Source of the DNA: Eucalyptus grandis
Taxonomy: Eukaryota; Streptophyta; Magnoliopsida; Myrtales; Myrtaceae
Assembly (NCBI RefSeq): GCF_016545825.1
Contig: NC_052614.1
Location: forward strand, 31,025,669 to 31,089,668
DNA: 64,000 nt
Reading direction: 5' to 3'
Below, one piece after another: positions 36,101 through 49,313 of this stretch. The position numbers were made by a program, and so were the translations under genes. Numbering within the stretch: the stretch's first letter is position 1; each line of letters opens with the position of its first letter. Below the pieces are notes generated by a model. That model was not told the origin of the DNA. It was given only the letters and a program-made list of their open reading frames with translations, and ran no database searches.

Positions 36101-36890
36101 TCCAAGGGAAGTGCAAAGGGCGGGATTGCAGCCGCATTTGATGAAATGCCTTACATGAAACTTGCTTTTTCTCAATATTGCAATAAATATACCATGGTCC
36201 CGACATTTAAAACTGCTGGATTTGGCTTCGTAAGTCCTCAACCTCTCAATCATAGCCCAAAAAAGAAAACCCTCAAAATTTCCAATTACTAGAGTTATTC
36301 ATTATTTCTTTAATTGAAATATCTCATGTCTTGCTTTTGGTTTACAGATTTTCCCCAAAGGGTCTCCACTAGTACCAGATATTTCGCAAGCAATCCTTAA
36401 CGTAACTGAAGGGCCTAAAATGACGGAAATTGAAAACACATGGTTCCCATCGAAATCCAATTGCCTGGATTCGACTAACTCGATTTCTTCCAACAGCTTG
36501 GATCTTGACAGTTTCTGGGGCCTATTCTTGATTGCTGGAGCTATTGCAGTTCTAGCTCTCTTCATTTTCATGGTCATGTTCGTTAAAAAAAGTTGGCATG
36601 AAGTAACAAGTTCTTCAGGTTCATTGCGGGAGAAAATTGTTGCATGGGGAAGAAGGTTTTACCAAAGGGACCTCAATCCGTATACTTCTAGGGAAGCCAG
36701 AGATAGAAATACGAATGATGGTGGCAATGAGATTGCAGCTGTTGAAGCTTTAGAAAACACTAACTTCCCTTTGAGTCTGTCAAGAGACTTTGGCAAAAAC
36801 AACGACGATATAAACAATGAGCAAGGCACACCATCTGCAGAGCAAGGACTTTCTAATCATGTAGATGAAGGGTGTCCAACGAAGCAATAA

Positions 36891-37450
36891 ACGTCGAGCT
36901 TACAAATGTAAATTAAGAGAGGTACATACCTCAACAACTTTAGATACTAAACTTAAATGCCTCAACATCGTCAAACTTTGTACTATTAGTTGACAATAAT
37001 TTCCCCCTCATTCTCTTCTCATGTAAGGACTGCAATTGATACCGCTTATTGTCTAATTGCAGACAATATAACGAAAGATAGATGCTTTTCAAAATATTTT
37101 CTAGTGGACATTACATGTACGTGTTGGCTTCTCTTATCCTATAATGTATTGGCAATGAAAGTGTCAATTGTTATTTCAATAACTTGCCTAAAGTGTCTAA
37201 TTTAGTAACAAAATGCGACTTCTTAAACTAAAATTTAGAATGCATAATGAGAAAGTTCGGTAGAATAGGCTTCCATGGTTGAACCAATCGTCAAAATCCT
37301 ATGTTATCATCTCTAAATAAATAATCGATTGACTCAGTAACATCTAATATGCTCCTGAGTATTTACTTTATTATCAAACCATTCTATTTAACTAAAAGAA
37401 TCCGTTGACACCTAAATTGTTGCCGACAAATTCGATATGCATATTTTTTG
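36891..37450. other. GLR 3' flank
   Basis: AT-rich, with no gene seen. It contains the probable 3' UTR of the GLR gene. Confidence 0.5.
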
Positions 37451-37452
37451 TA

Positions 37453-37537
<85 letters not shown>

Positions 37538-37538
37538 T
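37453..37538. repeat. (AAT)n microsatellite, about 28 units
   Basis: An uninterrupted AAT run of about 86 bp. It produces spurious poly-Ile and poly-Tyr reading frames on the minus strand. Confidence 0.98.
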
Positions 37539-40500
37539 AGAAGAGAAGAACGAAAGAAAGGAATATTAAAAAATATAAATAACAAGTAAAGCACCAAAAT
37601 GTCATTAAACCCCAAGTGCAGCCCATTAAAATCACCCCAGGCCCATCAGCCAATTAGTCTAATTAGAGCCAACTCAATTCAGGTCATCACTCTTCAGCCC
37701 GTCCAGAAAACCAGGTCCAATTGGCTCATCCTCAGCCCAGCAGCCCAAGTCCATCAAACGCTTGACCTGGGCCACGGCCCATGAGAGGTCCCTCCACTCC
37801 TCAAAGCTAGTTCTCTCTCTCTCGCTGAAGGTTCAAGTTTAGCGTCGGAGGCACACGTGCATGGTTGAGAGCCGAGGAAGAAATTGATGTGAAGGTCGAA
37901 CACGCGCAAGTGAAGATGTCACACGGAAATCCTCAGTTTAGTATTATCAGTAATTATTTATTTTAAAGTTCGTTACCAAAGATCTCAGTTTGATAAATAT
38001 TCACAGCGTTCATTTGTAATGGATAAATATGTTAAACGGTTAAGTCAGATCGGGTTTGGATGATCTATTTAACATATTTAACATATTTAACCCATTTTCA
38101 TACAATACAAATTTATGATCCATATCCTATCTTATCCATATTACTAAAACACATTTATGGTTGATCAAATCTAAGAAAACTCACACCCAATTTGAGGTCA
38201 AAGCATGGAGTAGGCAAACATGAGATCGAATGAGGACGAAAGAGAGTAAAGAAAGATTCATAAAGATAGGTTAGATTTAAGTAAGTCGTCATCTCATTTA
38301 ATATCCATTCTATTTCAGACTTCATCATTCTGAACCCATTTTCTAAAAATAACTAATCCTTATAACAATACAACCTATTTAATTTTGACAAGTCTAACAT
38401 AACGGATTCAATATGTGTATTTTTGGATGTGGAAAAGAACCACTTGTATGAAATTGAATTTGATTCGGATGTGATTTTGCCAAGTTGAAGTGAAATTGAG
38501 TTGAAGTCAAGCGAATATTCAAGACCTCTTTTGTGAAGAATGCCATGATTCTCAATTAGCAAATAAAGATGATATATCGATTGCCTTTTTCCTCTTAAAT
38601 TGGTCTAACACTTTCAACACCTTACTTTGTGCTATTGGTCTTTTCAATTCTTATCATCAATTAGCTAAATATAAGAGCAGAAGATAAGGGGAGTGGGCAC
38701 ACAAAACAAGGAAAGGCGGTATCGGTAAGGGATAAGATGTGGTCTGACCCCGAAAGGACATGGAAGAGGAAGAGAGCTGCAAAAGTGAAAACAGGAGGAG
38801 GCGACGGCAGAAAGAACACCATCTTTTGGGGGGTTCCTCTCTACAGCACTGGGATTTTTCTCGGAGGTCCATAAAACTCTCTCAGGCCCCTTTCCATGAT
38901 TGGGCCGTGATCTTCCCTCGCTATTCTCTCTTCTTCATCTCGACTTCTCCATCTTTTGGCGCCATCATTCGAAGCGTAAACGGCCATCCAAGCTCGCATG
39001 CAACTTCGAGCACCTCAACCTCGACTTCCAACTTGTCAAGGACTAGTTCTCCGTCACAAGCCACCGCAAACCGCATGAAAGGAAGACGTGAAAGCTAAGT
39101 GTTTAGTCTTGGTAAAAGACCCTATTTGTTTGTTTGTTGTCCATTATGATTTCGTTTCATGTAGATCGTGTTGGCATTCGAATTTTTGTCGATATTTTAA
39201 GTATCATTTATTTTACAAAAATATAAAAATATTTATAAAAAGGGATAAAAATGAATTAAAAATATAAAAATATAAAAAAAAAAAAAAAGAATAAAAAGGA
39301 CGAATAAATATGAATGAAAATGATAAAAGTAATGATTTCGAGCGGGCCGCCATGTCCGGCCCACTTATCTAAAACTTTCGGCTCACCCGTTGACCCATTT
39401 CCCTAATTCCCTTCCTCTCTTTCGGCCCATTTTTCTTTAATTCTTTGAGCCCACAACTTGAACCCAAGAAGACAAGAAAGGAGCCCAGCCCGTCTCCCAT
39501 CTCTTGCGCAAGGCTTCTCCTTCCCGTCGTTCCCACTCAACTCCCTCCGTCAAGCAGTCCACGATAAAAAAATCCCATCTCTTTTCCCGGAAGTTGGAAA
39601 AGATTATCACAACGTTGAGCGCAGATCTTGTCTCGTCTCCTTCCACTGTTCTGCAGGCTTCATGGGAAGCTTGGCTGAAGGTCTGGGCAGAGGGAGAGAG
39701 CGAGCTCGAGAGGGAGGGACGGAAAGAGCGAAATACGGAGCCGAGCTACGTTCTCGACTCAGCGTTACCCGACCATCCCTGTCGCAAGCCGACGAACCCT
39801 AGCTGACACACTTGAGCCCGCGGGCCTCCTCTTCCGAGGATCTCGATTCGGCGACATCACGAGGCAGTCGGCCATAGCTCTCGACTCATTGTGAGCTCGC
39901 CCTATAATTGCCATCTCCGAGCCAGGAAGGGATTTCCGCGATCGAAACTCATTCCCATGAACTCCTTTTTGCCTCGCCCTGTTCTGTTTTAAGAAGGAAC
40001 CGAACTTGGTGTCTCTAGTTCTTGAGCGATTTCTTTTTAACTGAGTCGGCATCGGCATTCCCTAGTGATATTTTTGTTTTAGACCCGAGCTGGAGTTCTA
40101 AAAATGTTCGATATCTTCGCTGTTCACCATATGTTCGAGGGAATGCCCGAACTAAAACCATTCCTTTTAGTCCCGCATTCCGATTTATTCTAAGGATTCA
40201 TAAATGCCTATTAATTGCCGAATACATTTGTTAGTCAGATTTCATTTCTACCAAGTCCGAATCTCCTAGAATTTTGGTTGTCGTTCGTCTTGTGCTTTGC
40301 CATATTCCTGTGAATGTTCTTTGTATTTGTGGTTTGACAGCGAGCGTGAGCCCCGTGTGAATAGTGGTGGAGATTACCGGCTGTGCGGTGGCCGGAAGTG
40401 GCTTGCTATGGTGGTCCGGTGATGGTCATACCAGTCAACGACGAGTAGAGTCTCTTCACGGCCATGGGTGTGCGTGTGGACTCTCTCTTCCCAGTTTGTA

Positions 40501-40564
40501 CTCGGCAGAGAACAAGAAGATGGCTTGGAGAAAAGGAGAGAGGACATGGGCTTAATTGGTCTTA
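37539..40564. other. Intergenic sequence with unclassified repeat-like pieces
   Basis: GC-richer islands at about 37,600-37,900, 38,750-39,100 and 39,340-40,000 (GGCCCA-rich, with CTCTCTCTCTC) alternate with AT-rich DNA. Open stretches of up to about 114 codons are found on both strands but overlap one another and show no domain. These look like decayed LTR or leader sequences; no borders were identified. The block shared with 6,558 starts abruptly at 40,565. Confidence 0.4.
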
Positions 40565-41899
40565 TAAGAATATTAGCCAATCTTCACATGTCAATTGTCA
40601 CATGTGCATCATTATATTTTTCTTTTTTTTTCATCCATTGAATTTGAGTAGGGAGAATTGTTCAAAAAGTCATGAACTTATTGTACTTTTTTCATTTCTG
40701 CCTTAAATCTTTTAATTATGCTAATTGAGTGATAAAACTTTTTATTTTTTGTCAATTGTGTCCATTGACAAGAAATCGCTGACGTGTAAAGTCGTGGTGT
40801 ACGACAAGCGTCTTATGTCGCATTGTTAGTGACGATCGGTGTTGACATGAACAATTTTAAAATAATTTTATCATTTATTTTTCTCTTTTCTTTATTTATT
40901 TACTTTTTTTTTCTTTTCTCTTCTTTTATTCTGTTCTTTTTTCCTTCTTCTGTCTGTCGGCCTCAAGCGAGAGCCACTGTGGTTAGCTTTGGGAGAGAAA
41001 CGATGAGGCTTGGACTAGTGAGGGTAGCCGCTCACTAGATCAAGCAAGGTGGCCCTCACCATCCTAGGCTCGGCGTCCCTCTCTCGAGGTTGGTGAGGAT
41101 GGCCTTTGCCAGAGACTAGCGACCTTGATTGGCTATTATAAAAAGTAAAAGTTAAATTTTATGCACATTAGAAAATTGAATAAAAGTTAAAATTGGCAAG
41201 TCTATTGCAAAGAGTTATTCTCAATAAAAACAAATATATTTTTAAACATTTTGTCACACGATTGAGCATGACTTTTTAAAAAGAAAATATTATCTTTTAT
41301 AATTAAATGCATAATCTCTATGATTATTCTTCTCACTAAATTATGGCTCATCCTAGTACTTTCAACTTTTCATAGGTTTAATAATTGAATAATCAATGGT
41401 TTGATCCTCGTATAATTTAACTTCTTCATAGTTGATAGGAACAAAAACATATATTTTGGTTTAAATTCGTAGCCCCTCGAAAATCGCAAAGCGGGTCAGG
41501 TGGATGGTTCTAAGTTCTCCCTAAACTCTTGATTCGAGTTGGCTATGAAACCAATAATGTGAATTTTGAAAAGTAAAGATGATTCGCCACCAATTTATTT
41601 TTTATCAATCCTAGGTCGATTCCTAGAATGCCTAAGCAGGTATAGAGGAATAAACTACCTCGGTGACATGTGTGAGGTGATTGGTCTATTGCGTAACCAA
41701 GAGTGTGAGCTTTGGCGTTCGGTTATGTGCTGGATGGATTCACAATTGTCTTGCATTTTCCTTAATTCACATTGAAACGTTTGGAAAATTCGAATTTTCG
41801 CCAATACACAATCAGGCGAAAAGATAGTATCATTTTGTGAACTAGATAACCCAAATTGTGTGTGATTGTGTATTTAGAAATATACTATGAACGATATGT

Positions 41900-42560
41900 G
41901 GTGTTTAATTGATACATATACTACTTTTATGTGCAATTGAATATGACAAGTGTAAATGACATGCACATATGACAAGTGAGAGGATTGAATATGACGTACT
42001 ATGATATAGAACTAGGATGACATGTAGGATAACATGGAGATTGAATTATAAATGGATGAATGACACACGGTATGTTGCAACATTGAATATGACTTGAGCA
42101 AATGGCATGTGTAATTATGTAGAGCTCGAATAAGACATAAGATAACTACATTTGTAAGTGACTTAGAAATTGAATGCCTAACGTTGAAATCGAATTATGG
42201 CATGTGCGGATGACGTGCATCATTACATGGAAATCCAATTATGACATGGGTGAATCACATGCATGGTCATAGGGAATTTAAATGCAACATGAGTAAATGA
42301 CTAGTGTAATGACATGGAATTTGAATAGGATATGTGCATATTACATGCATTATAAAATGGATATTTGAATATGGCATAATGAAATAACACATGTGATCAC
42401 GGTGAAATCAATTTATGACATGCGCCAATAGTATACATTATAACATTAAAATAGAATAGTGACATGTGTGAATGACAAGCATGGTGACATAGAATATGAG
42501 AAGGACATGTGCGAATGACATACATTATGAAATAGAAATTTGAAAATAAGATTTTGAAAT
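41900..42560. repeat. Block B copy of the 44-bp minisatellite (viral empty site)
   Basis: Same degenerate GACATGTGCGAATGACATGC-type units as at 7,880-8,460. Here the unit at 42,503-42,550 is complete, with no viral DNA. Confidence 0.75.
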
Positions 42561-44092
42561 GAAAATTATGATGATTGACATTCACCGGAAGCGGGGCCAA
42601 AATCATTTGAATGAGTAGAGTTGAGCTTTCTAATGCTTCATGGGTTTGAAATTGTTGGGCTCTGTTTAAGTATTCCATGAGCCACAGTGAATGGTGGGTT
42701 AGCATGAGCAATGGGTTTTGGGTAATGGGCTTCGATTAGGATTAATGGGCTGTTTCTGTGAGCTGAGGTCTAATAAATTGGACTAAGGAAAATGGTAAAT
42801 GGCCAAATTTGGCATTCTTTTCATTTATTATTATCAATTATATATTTTTTTATTTTTACAAAAATGAAAATTTAAATTATTGACTAAAATTTAGGTGTCA
42901 ATAATATGCATGGAACCTCAGATCATGGGTTCGAATCATAATAGCTAATAGTTCTTGACCTCCAGTAGTATCACCATAGTCTATTATACATTATAACCTA
43001 ATCCCATCTGTGCCACGTCATGACCTTAAATTTGGCTCAAACGGGGATTATAGGCTGGGGTCTATGCATTGGGTGTCGGTTTTGCTGATGTTGCGAAACT
43101 CCAATCTTGCTTTGTGTATGTGTAGTGGAAGTTGGTTGATAATCATATGTTGAGGTAATTAAGTTATTGAAAAATTATAATTACTAGAAAACCCTTGGTG
43201 CATAAGTTCTTATTTAGAACTTTCTCACTAATTTTTATAATATGTTTTATATAAATTAAAATCTAAATACTAAAATATATTATATTTAAATGATTAATTA
43301 ATCAATCTAGGTTTGTTTGTAATTCGCGAGATTTTTTTAATTTATATAAAACATATTATAAAAATTAGTGAGAATAAACCACACAAAATTTTCTTCTTAT
43401 TAGAATTAGTAAAAAATAGTGCCAATCAAGAGTTGATAAAATTACGTTTACAAAGGCAATAGTTCCTTCGAGAAAAATATTGATTAAGATATAATGAATA
43501 ATGTTAGTTCTCTACAATTTATCTTATGATAGCAAATGGATCGCGCTATTTTCACTCTCATATTAGCTCCTAACACCCCCATCATATTGAATTAACTAGA
43601 TTGCTCATTGCGGATCTCGTTCTCGATTTAAAATTATTTCTTACATTTTTCTTCTTCTTTTATTTCAATTTTATTAAAAGACAAAATCACCCACACTCTC
43701 TTCAAACAACTTCTTTTCACTCTATTCGCATTTGCCACACCCATTACATCTCAAAGTTCCATTCATGTTTGTTTTCTTCTAAACTTATTCCGCTAATTAT
43801 CAAGTTTATATCCCTAGATAATGCTCATGATAGTGAATTTTTTTACTTCAATTTTCAGTGTAAATTGAATATGGTGATTGATGAATTATATACAATTAAC
43901 TCATCTCTCATTGTATTGTTTTTGTAGCATAGTTACTATTGATGATGAAAGTGTGAATGGAGAACAACAATCAATCATGTTAACAAGTTTGTTTGGTGCT
44001 TCTCACACTAAAAATTAAAAATTATTCCTTCATTTGTGTGCACACCGCGCACATGTGGTTTAAGTGTATTGACATCTAAATTTTGACGCCCC

Positions 44093-44341
44093 ATTTGTTA
44101 ATCATTGCATAGAAAATTATGGACTAAATTTTAATCCTTAGTAAAAATATGAAGTTAAATTGCTCAGGACGGGAGGAACAATGGGGTCAGAATCTTTTTC
44201 AAGGCTTGAACCCGCCTCTACCCGGACTTTCCCGGTGGTCAGAGCCTTTTAAGGTCCTGCTCAGGACCAGATTTGTTAATCATTGCATAGAAAATTATGG
44301 ACTAAATTTTAATCCTTAGTAAAAATATGAAGTTAAATTGC
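44093..44341. repeat. 71-bp direct repeat flanking a 107-bp foreign piece
   Basis: The segment starting ATTTGTTAATCATTGCATAG occurs at 44,093 and again at 44,271, an offset of 178. Between the copies is unrelated GC-richer sequence beginning and ending with a CTCAGGAC motif. Block A has a single copy and no intervening piece. Confidence 0.88.
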
Positions 44342-44439
44342 CTATAGTTATGATGAGCATATTTCAATTAATTGCATTTGATCAAAGCGGCGCGAGATGA
44401 ACTTAGGTAAATGGTTTAGAGCTTAAATAAGTTAAGCCC

Positions 44440-45331
44440 TGGAAAAGTGTTAAAAAAAGTCATAAACCTTTGTATTTGTGCCAATTTAGTCATAAATCTT
44501 TTTTGGTGTCAATTTAGTCATAAACGTTTTTGGTGCCAATTTAATCTTAAAACTTTTTACTTAGTGCCGATTTAGTCATTCCGGCCAATTTTGGCCGGTT
44601 TTGCCGATGGGCACGGCCGACCGACGTGGCTTGATCGGTGTTGACATAGACAACTTTTAATAATATTTTAATTTTTTGAATTTATTTTTTTATTTTTCCT
44701 TCCCCTCCTCCAGTCGATTACGAATCTTAGCGACGCCGGTGGTGACCGGGCGAGGTCGATCCTCGGCTGACCTCACGGACCTGCCCGACCACCTCGCTAG
44801 TGGCCGAGAACGACCTTGTCCGGGCGGTGAGGCTTGCCCTCGCCGGCGCCACCCGAGCCATCAGGCGAGGTCGAGCCTCGCCTGACCATGGGGAGGCTCG
44901 ATCCTTGCTAGAGCTCGCCCATGGCCGGTGAGGCTCGACCTCACCGAATTGCGGCTTGGGCGGCGTTGGTGAGGTTGCCCTCACGGCCACTAGCAAGGTG
45001 GCCGGCAAGGTCCGGCGAGGTTGACCTTGCGCCGTCGCCTGGGGTCGGGTCGTTGAGGTCCGGCGATCGGGCCTGGAGGAGGGGAAGGAAAAATGAAAAA
45101 AAGAAAAAAAGAAAAAATTCAAAAATATTAAAATATTATTAAAGTTGTCCACGTCAGCCAATCAAGCCATGGGCCGCTTATCGACATCTAGTCAGCAAAA
45201 TTGGCCAAAATTGGCCGAAAAAGAACTAAATCGGCACTAAGTAAAAATGTTTAGTACTAAATTGGCACCAAAAAAGTTTTAGACTAAATTGGCACAAATA
45301 TGAAAGGTTTCGACTTTTTAGCACTTTTCCC
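44440..45331. mobile_element. MULE-like non-autonomous foldback element, 892 bp, 9-bp target duplication
   Basis: It is flanked by GTTAAGCCC on both sides (44,431-44,439 and 45,332-45,340); block A has this 9-mer once, unoccupied. The ends are inverted copies of GGGAAAAGTGCTAAAAAGTC-like sequence with inverted similarity for about 150-180 bp (repeated 'CCAATTTAGTC' phrases, then GCCGATTTAGT and TTGGCCG). The core (44,700-45,070) is GC-rich and non-coding. A 9-bp duplication with long inverted ends is typical of Mutator-like elements. Confidence 0.85.
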
Positions 45332-45381
45332 GTTAAGCCCGCATTGATGAAAATTTGACTTAGCCTATTAATTCTTCATGG

Positions 45382-48300
45382 TGTCACACCGAACCCCGAG
45401 CGTGCGCACATGCCTCGCGGTCGATTAAAAATGCGACGTCCTAGAACATGTTGCCGACCCATTCTTTCTATTTTTCAATTAAGCATATGCATAAGCAAAT
45501 TAAATACAACACCAGTCAACAACCAATTTAGGGATAGTAAACACAAGGAACAATTTCCCAAAACAATAATTTCTTATCAACTATTGACCCTATGAAGTTT
45601 AATGATTTACAAGTCCTTACGGGCAACTTCCAACCAACCCTCTCAAAACCTTCAAGGATTAGGATCACCCTAAACTTTGCTAACGGTAAGGCCAGCCAAA
45701 AGGTGTCGCATCTCGCCCATCACATTCGCACACGGCAGATCTCCACGCTACGGCCCTGAAAAGGTTAGCCCACGACGGGGTGAGATAAAATTTTAGCGAG
45801 TCAAAACCCTAAATCCCGATTAGGACCATATCCGCTCGGCTAAAATCCTAAGCAGGCACCATACAAGACTCACCTCACCTCAACACGTCTATGCACATTA
45901 GCTCATCACATATGCATTTATAAATGTCGGAAGCATAATTCATAACTGAACACATCATTCTCATTCATCAAAGACATTCACATGGGTCCCGATTATAAGG
46001 CCAAACGTTATGACATGTCTCATATTGTGCCACACAATTTTGTTCCATAATCAGGCGCAACTATCACAACCCATTCAAGCGTGTTCCAGTTATTACAATC
46101 CCATCGGCCACCGCCAACTCGAAAGCCGGCGATCATCTGGGTGTAACCGGGCACGTCCCGCTCCATCGGGCACTGCATCATCCCGCATATTCATACGCAT
46201 CAAGATGGCATTCCACACAGGGAGCACGGTCCGGTCTCCACCGACCGGCATCCGTTGATGTGGGGGCATCCGAACTAATCGTGCATCATCCCACATATTC
46301 ATATGCACGATGGGTTCATTACCCCGCATATTCATACGCACTGGGTATTAAATTTATCACACGAGCACACCATCAATCAACCCATTTCTTATCTTCCGTC
46401 AATTAGCCCAAAACACCAAAATCCTTTTTAAAACAATAAACCTTGCAATTCCTTTTTTTTTTGTTCGAAACTTTCTGAAATAAATTCGTATGCGGTCACG
46501 TACTCAAAATCAAACCTTTAAATTTTGCACGCTTCTACTATAAAACCTCATTGTTTATTGAGCACATAAAATTCGGCGTCCAAACCCAACACCTTATTTA
46601 TTTTCTATTTCTTTCCCAACCACCTTTTTGGAATTAAATTTGGGTAATCCCATTTTTTATCAAAACCTTTGGAAAGAAATTCGTAGGTGCTCACGTACTC
46701 AAAATTAATCCGTCAAACTTTGCATGCACCTAGTTTAAAACCTCATTGTTTTATTGAGCAAATACGTTTTGGTGTTCAACTTGACACCTAATTGTTTTTC
46801 TATTTAAATGCCTATAAGGCCACCTTTTGCAATAATAATAAACAACCAACATAGAGCAATCAATCCGATCATATCATGCATAGGTTCTCAGCATGCCCCA
46901 CAAGTCAACCACATCACAAACATACAATTTTCAGCAAGCAAAACACGAAGAACAACCACAAGACCACACCACCTAACCGGCAGAAACCAAGTCCACTCAC
47001 ACGTCTCTAAGTTTATTTCAGAAACATAACGAACGAGTTTGGAAAATTCTCAAATTTAAATATGTTATAAAATGACACTTAAATGAACACTTTTCATGAA
47101 AACACATTGACCCAGATCTTCCTAGAATAAGAGTAGTAATTCGCTCAAACCGTGACCAAAAATTGTGTCGTTGTCCTGAAATTTGACTATATTATGATAA
47201 ACAACTTTGTGAAGAAACCCTTTTGAAAATCGAACCCAAGAGTTGATAAAAATCCTTTAAACACCAAAAGGTCACAGTTTCCAGCACAAACCGAGATTCA
47301 GTTTTACAATTAACGAAGCTGAAATCTTATTCTTTAAAATCCCTAAAATCTTGAGTAAAATATATGTTATAGTTGAAGATGTTTAGAACATTTTTCAAGA
47401 AGGAAGCAACCTCAAAATCGCAGCACATTTTCATCCACAAAAATAGCAAATAGCTTAGGGTCTAGTAAACTAATCCGAAGAGAAATCCATTAAACTAAGC
47501 TAAATACCCTTTATTAGTACTAATTTATCCGACTAAATTAACACTAATCCATATTAAGGATAATATAACCAAACTAGATTAACACTAATCCATCTTAAGG
47601 CTAATCTAACTAAACACTAATCTAACCAAGCTAATTAACACTAATCTAACCCCTAAGTGCAATTAACTACCTAATCAAGGATTAGGGAGTTAACTCATCG
47701 GATTAGGTAGCAACGGGTTCACGGCGACGGCGACTCGAAGGTAGTGAAGACCCGAGACTACCGTATCTCCAACGGAGCTCAAATGGCGGGGGAAAATAGC
47801 CTTACAAGGCTTCGACCTGGGCCGGTCGATTCTATGGCCGAGGTGGATGGAGGTGCTGCTTGGTGATGGTGGTGTGGTGCTGGCTGTGGGGCTGGCTAGA
47901 CGGTGGCGCTGGGGCGAGGCGGTGAGGTTGTTTGGAGTTGGGCTGAAGGTGGAGGTGTGCGGAACTGAGCTGCTGGTCGGCTACTTGGTGGTGGTGTGAA
48001 AGGGATGATGGGTGTGTTGATGGTGGAATTGGTGGAGTTGGGTGTAAGAGTGATGGTATGATGGAAGATGGAGTAGCAACGGTGATGATGGAGTCGCTGG
48101 TGCAAGTGGCCAAGAAGAAGGGAACATAAATCAGTGGAGGGGGTGAAGCTAAAGGGGGTGCGCATGAAAGAATAGAGAAGAAAGAGGGAAAGAGAGGAGG
48201 AAACCAATAAGTCAAATGCATAGCCGATGGCAAGCCAAGCAAAAATATCAAGCACTCAAGGCCAAGCCCAAAGTCTTCAGCCAACAAAGTCAAGAGGCCA

Positions 48301-49027
48301 TCCATGACTAATTTCCCTTCATTTCCTCATAAATAAGTCATTTTGGGCAGCCAAAAATTCCACCAAATCAACCCATACGAATTTCCTGCTTCTTTTCAAT
48401 TTGTTCGAAAGTGATTTTCAAAAATCCCGCACTCGATGAAAATTCTTTTCGAAAGATGAGACGACGTCCTATAAATGAATCGTGACACGCTCGAACGTCC
48501 GATTCCCGAAAATGAATTCATTTCATGGTTAAAATCGACCGAATGCGATTTTAGTACAACTTAACATCGGGTAGTTTTTAGATTTTAGCGCGTTCGACCC
48601 GTGGTTGATAATTTTCGATCCATGTTTATGCATTTCTCGACTGAGACGACTCTCGATTGTCGTAAAATCACAGGTTTCAATTACGTGTCCCGAGTATAAT
48701 TTCGATAGAAAATCGGGTTAGTACCGTTCGATGCGAATTTCACAATCACGCGGAATCACCCGTAATTCAATTACACGTTTCCGTCGAATTGACTATATTC
48801 GATTGCAATTCGATTATAATGGCGTCGTATTGACCCTTGCCGATTCAATACGGCCTAGCGATCGATTTCCGATCGAATTCTCTAGTTTGTCGCGTTTATA
48901 TCCCTTAACAGCCTTCCACCTAATGAATTAGTTAACTCGTGAGTGGCCAACTTAGAGTAAAATGACCATCGCGCATCGACGAAATGCCCATTTCATATAA
49001 TCAAGACGGTTGAAATTCAGGATGTCA
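45382..49027. mobile_element. Solo-LTR-like element, 3.65 kb, 5-bp target duplication CATGG
   Basis: It starts TGTCACACCGAACCCC and ends CAGGATGTCA, with CATGG at 45,377-45,381 and 49,028-49,032. Block A has a single CATGG and no insert. It is related to 27,558-30,676 by its start, the 'GCGAGTC..CCCGATTAGG' segment near 45,796, a central GTTCACGGCG segment and the 3' end. Internal features: three CATATTCATACGCA-like repeats at about 46,185-46,340 and a CTAATC-rich tract. It has no gag/pol; open frames at 47,832-48,305 look fortuitous. Confidence 0.7.
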
Positions 49028-49313
49028 CATGGCCTGAAATTCATTGGGAAGTTGCCAAATTGAGATATTGATTTGCCTTGGGAAGTAATTTGATTAAAGA
49101 AAGGAAATTGTAGTCATGTATTCGGTGGTGAGAGATTTGCCCGATGTTGTACTAAGCAAGATTATGGCTGAATATATTTCAATGTTCGCAAATTGAAAGA
49201 AGAAGGATTCGGTCAAGAAGAGGAGAGAGAATATTGAAGGAACATCATACGCCTTGACGCTCGAGGGATTTTTTATCAATAAAAAGAAAAGAACCAAAAG
49301 CAATTGAAGACTA

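Larger units (their letters stand above)
31406..36890 (+). pseudogene. GLR: Glutamate receptor-like channel (GLR, clade 2-like), five exons, about five -1 frameshifts
   Basis: Exons: 31,406-31,718; 33,989-35,321; 35,423-35,733; 35,828-36,229; 36,348-36,890. Plant GLRs are ligand-gated Ca2+/cation channels. Signal peptide and ANF-receptor domain lie in exons 1-2 (VNVGVILDLE, IIGPQGSAQADFL, YVDNEFGAG). Ligand-binding lobe S1 is at the end of exon 2 and start of exon 3 (LKILVPLKDSSYQF, GYCINIFQAVIEKLPY). M1 is near 35,575-35,645, M3 near 35,870-35,935 (SYTASLSSLL), S2 in exon 4, M4 near 36,510-36,585, then a tail of about 100 residues. Apparent single-base deletions lie near 34,451, 35,506-35,509, 35,664-35,668, 35,827-35,829 (at the exon 4 acceptor) and 35,874-35,878. 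Allowing for them, the exons sum to about 968 codons, normal for the family. The deletions sit mostly in G or T runs, so sequencing error is as likely as true pseudogenisation. Confidence 0.85.

Noticed and set aside
37384..37653. Reading frames encoding poly-Ile or poly-Tyr
   Set aside because: They are produced by the (AAT)n microsatellite on the minus strand; there is no gene context.
38760..39098. 112-codon Arg/Ser-rich frame
   Set aside because: No recognisable domain; it lies in repeat-like DNA and overlaps an opposite-strand frame.
47832..48305. 157-codon Ser/Pro/His-rich minus-strand frame
   Set aside because: It lies in the LTR-like element, is low complexity and has no domain.
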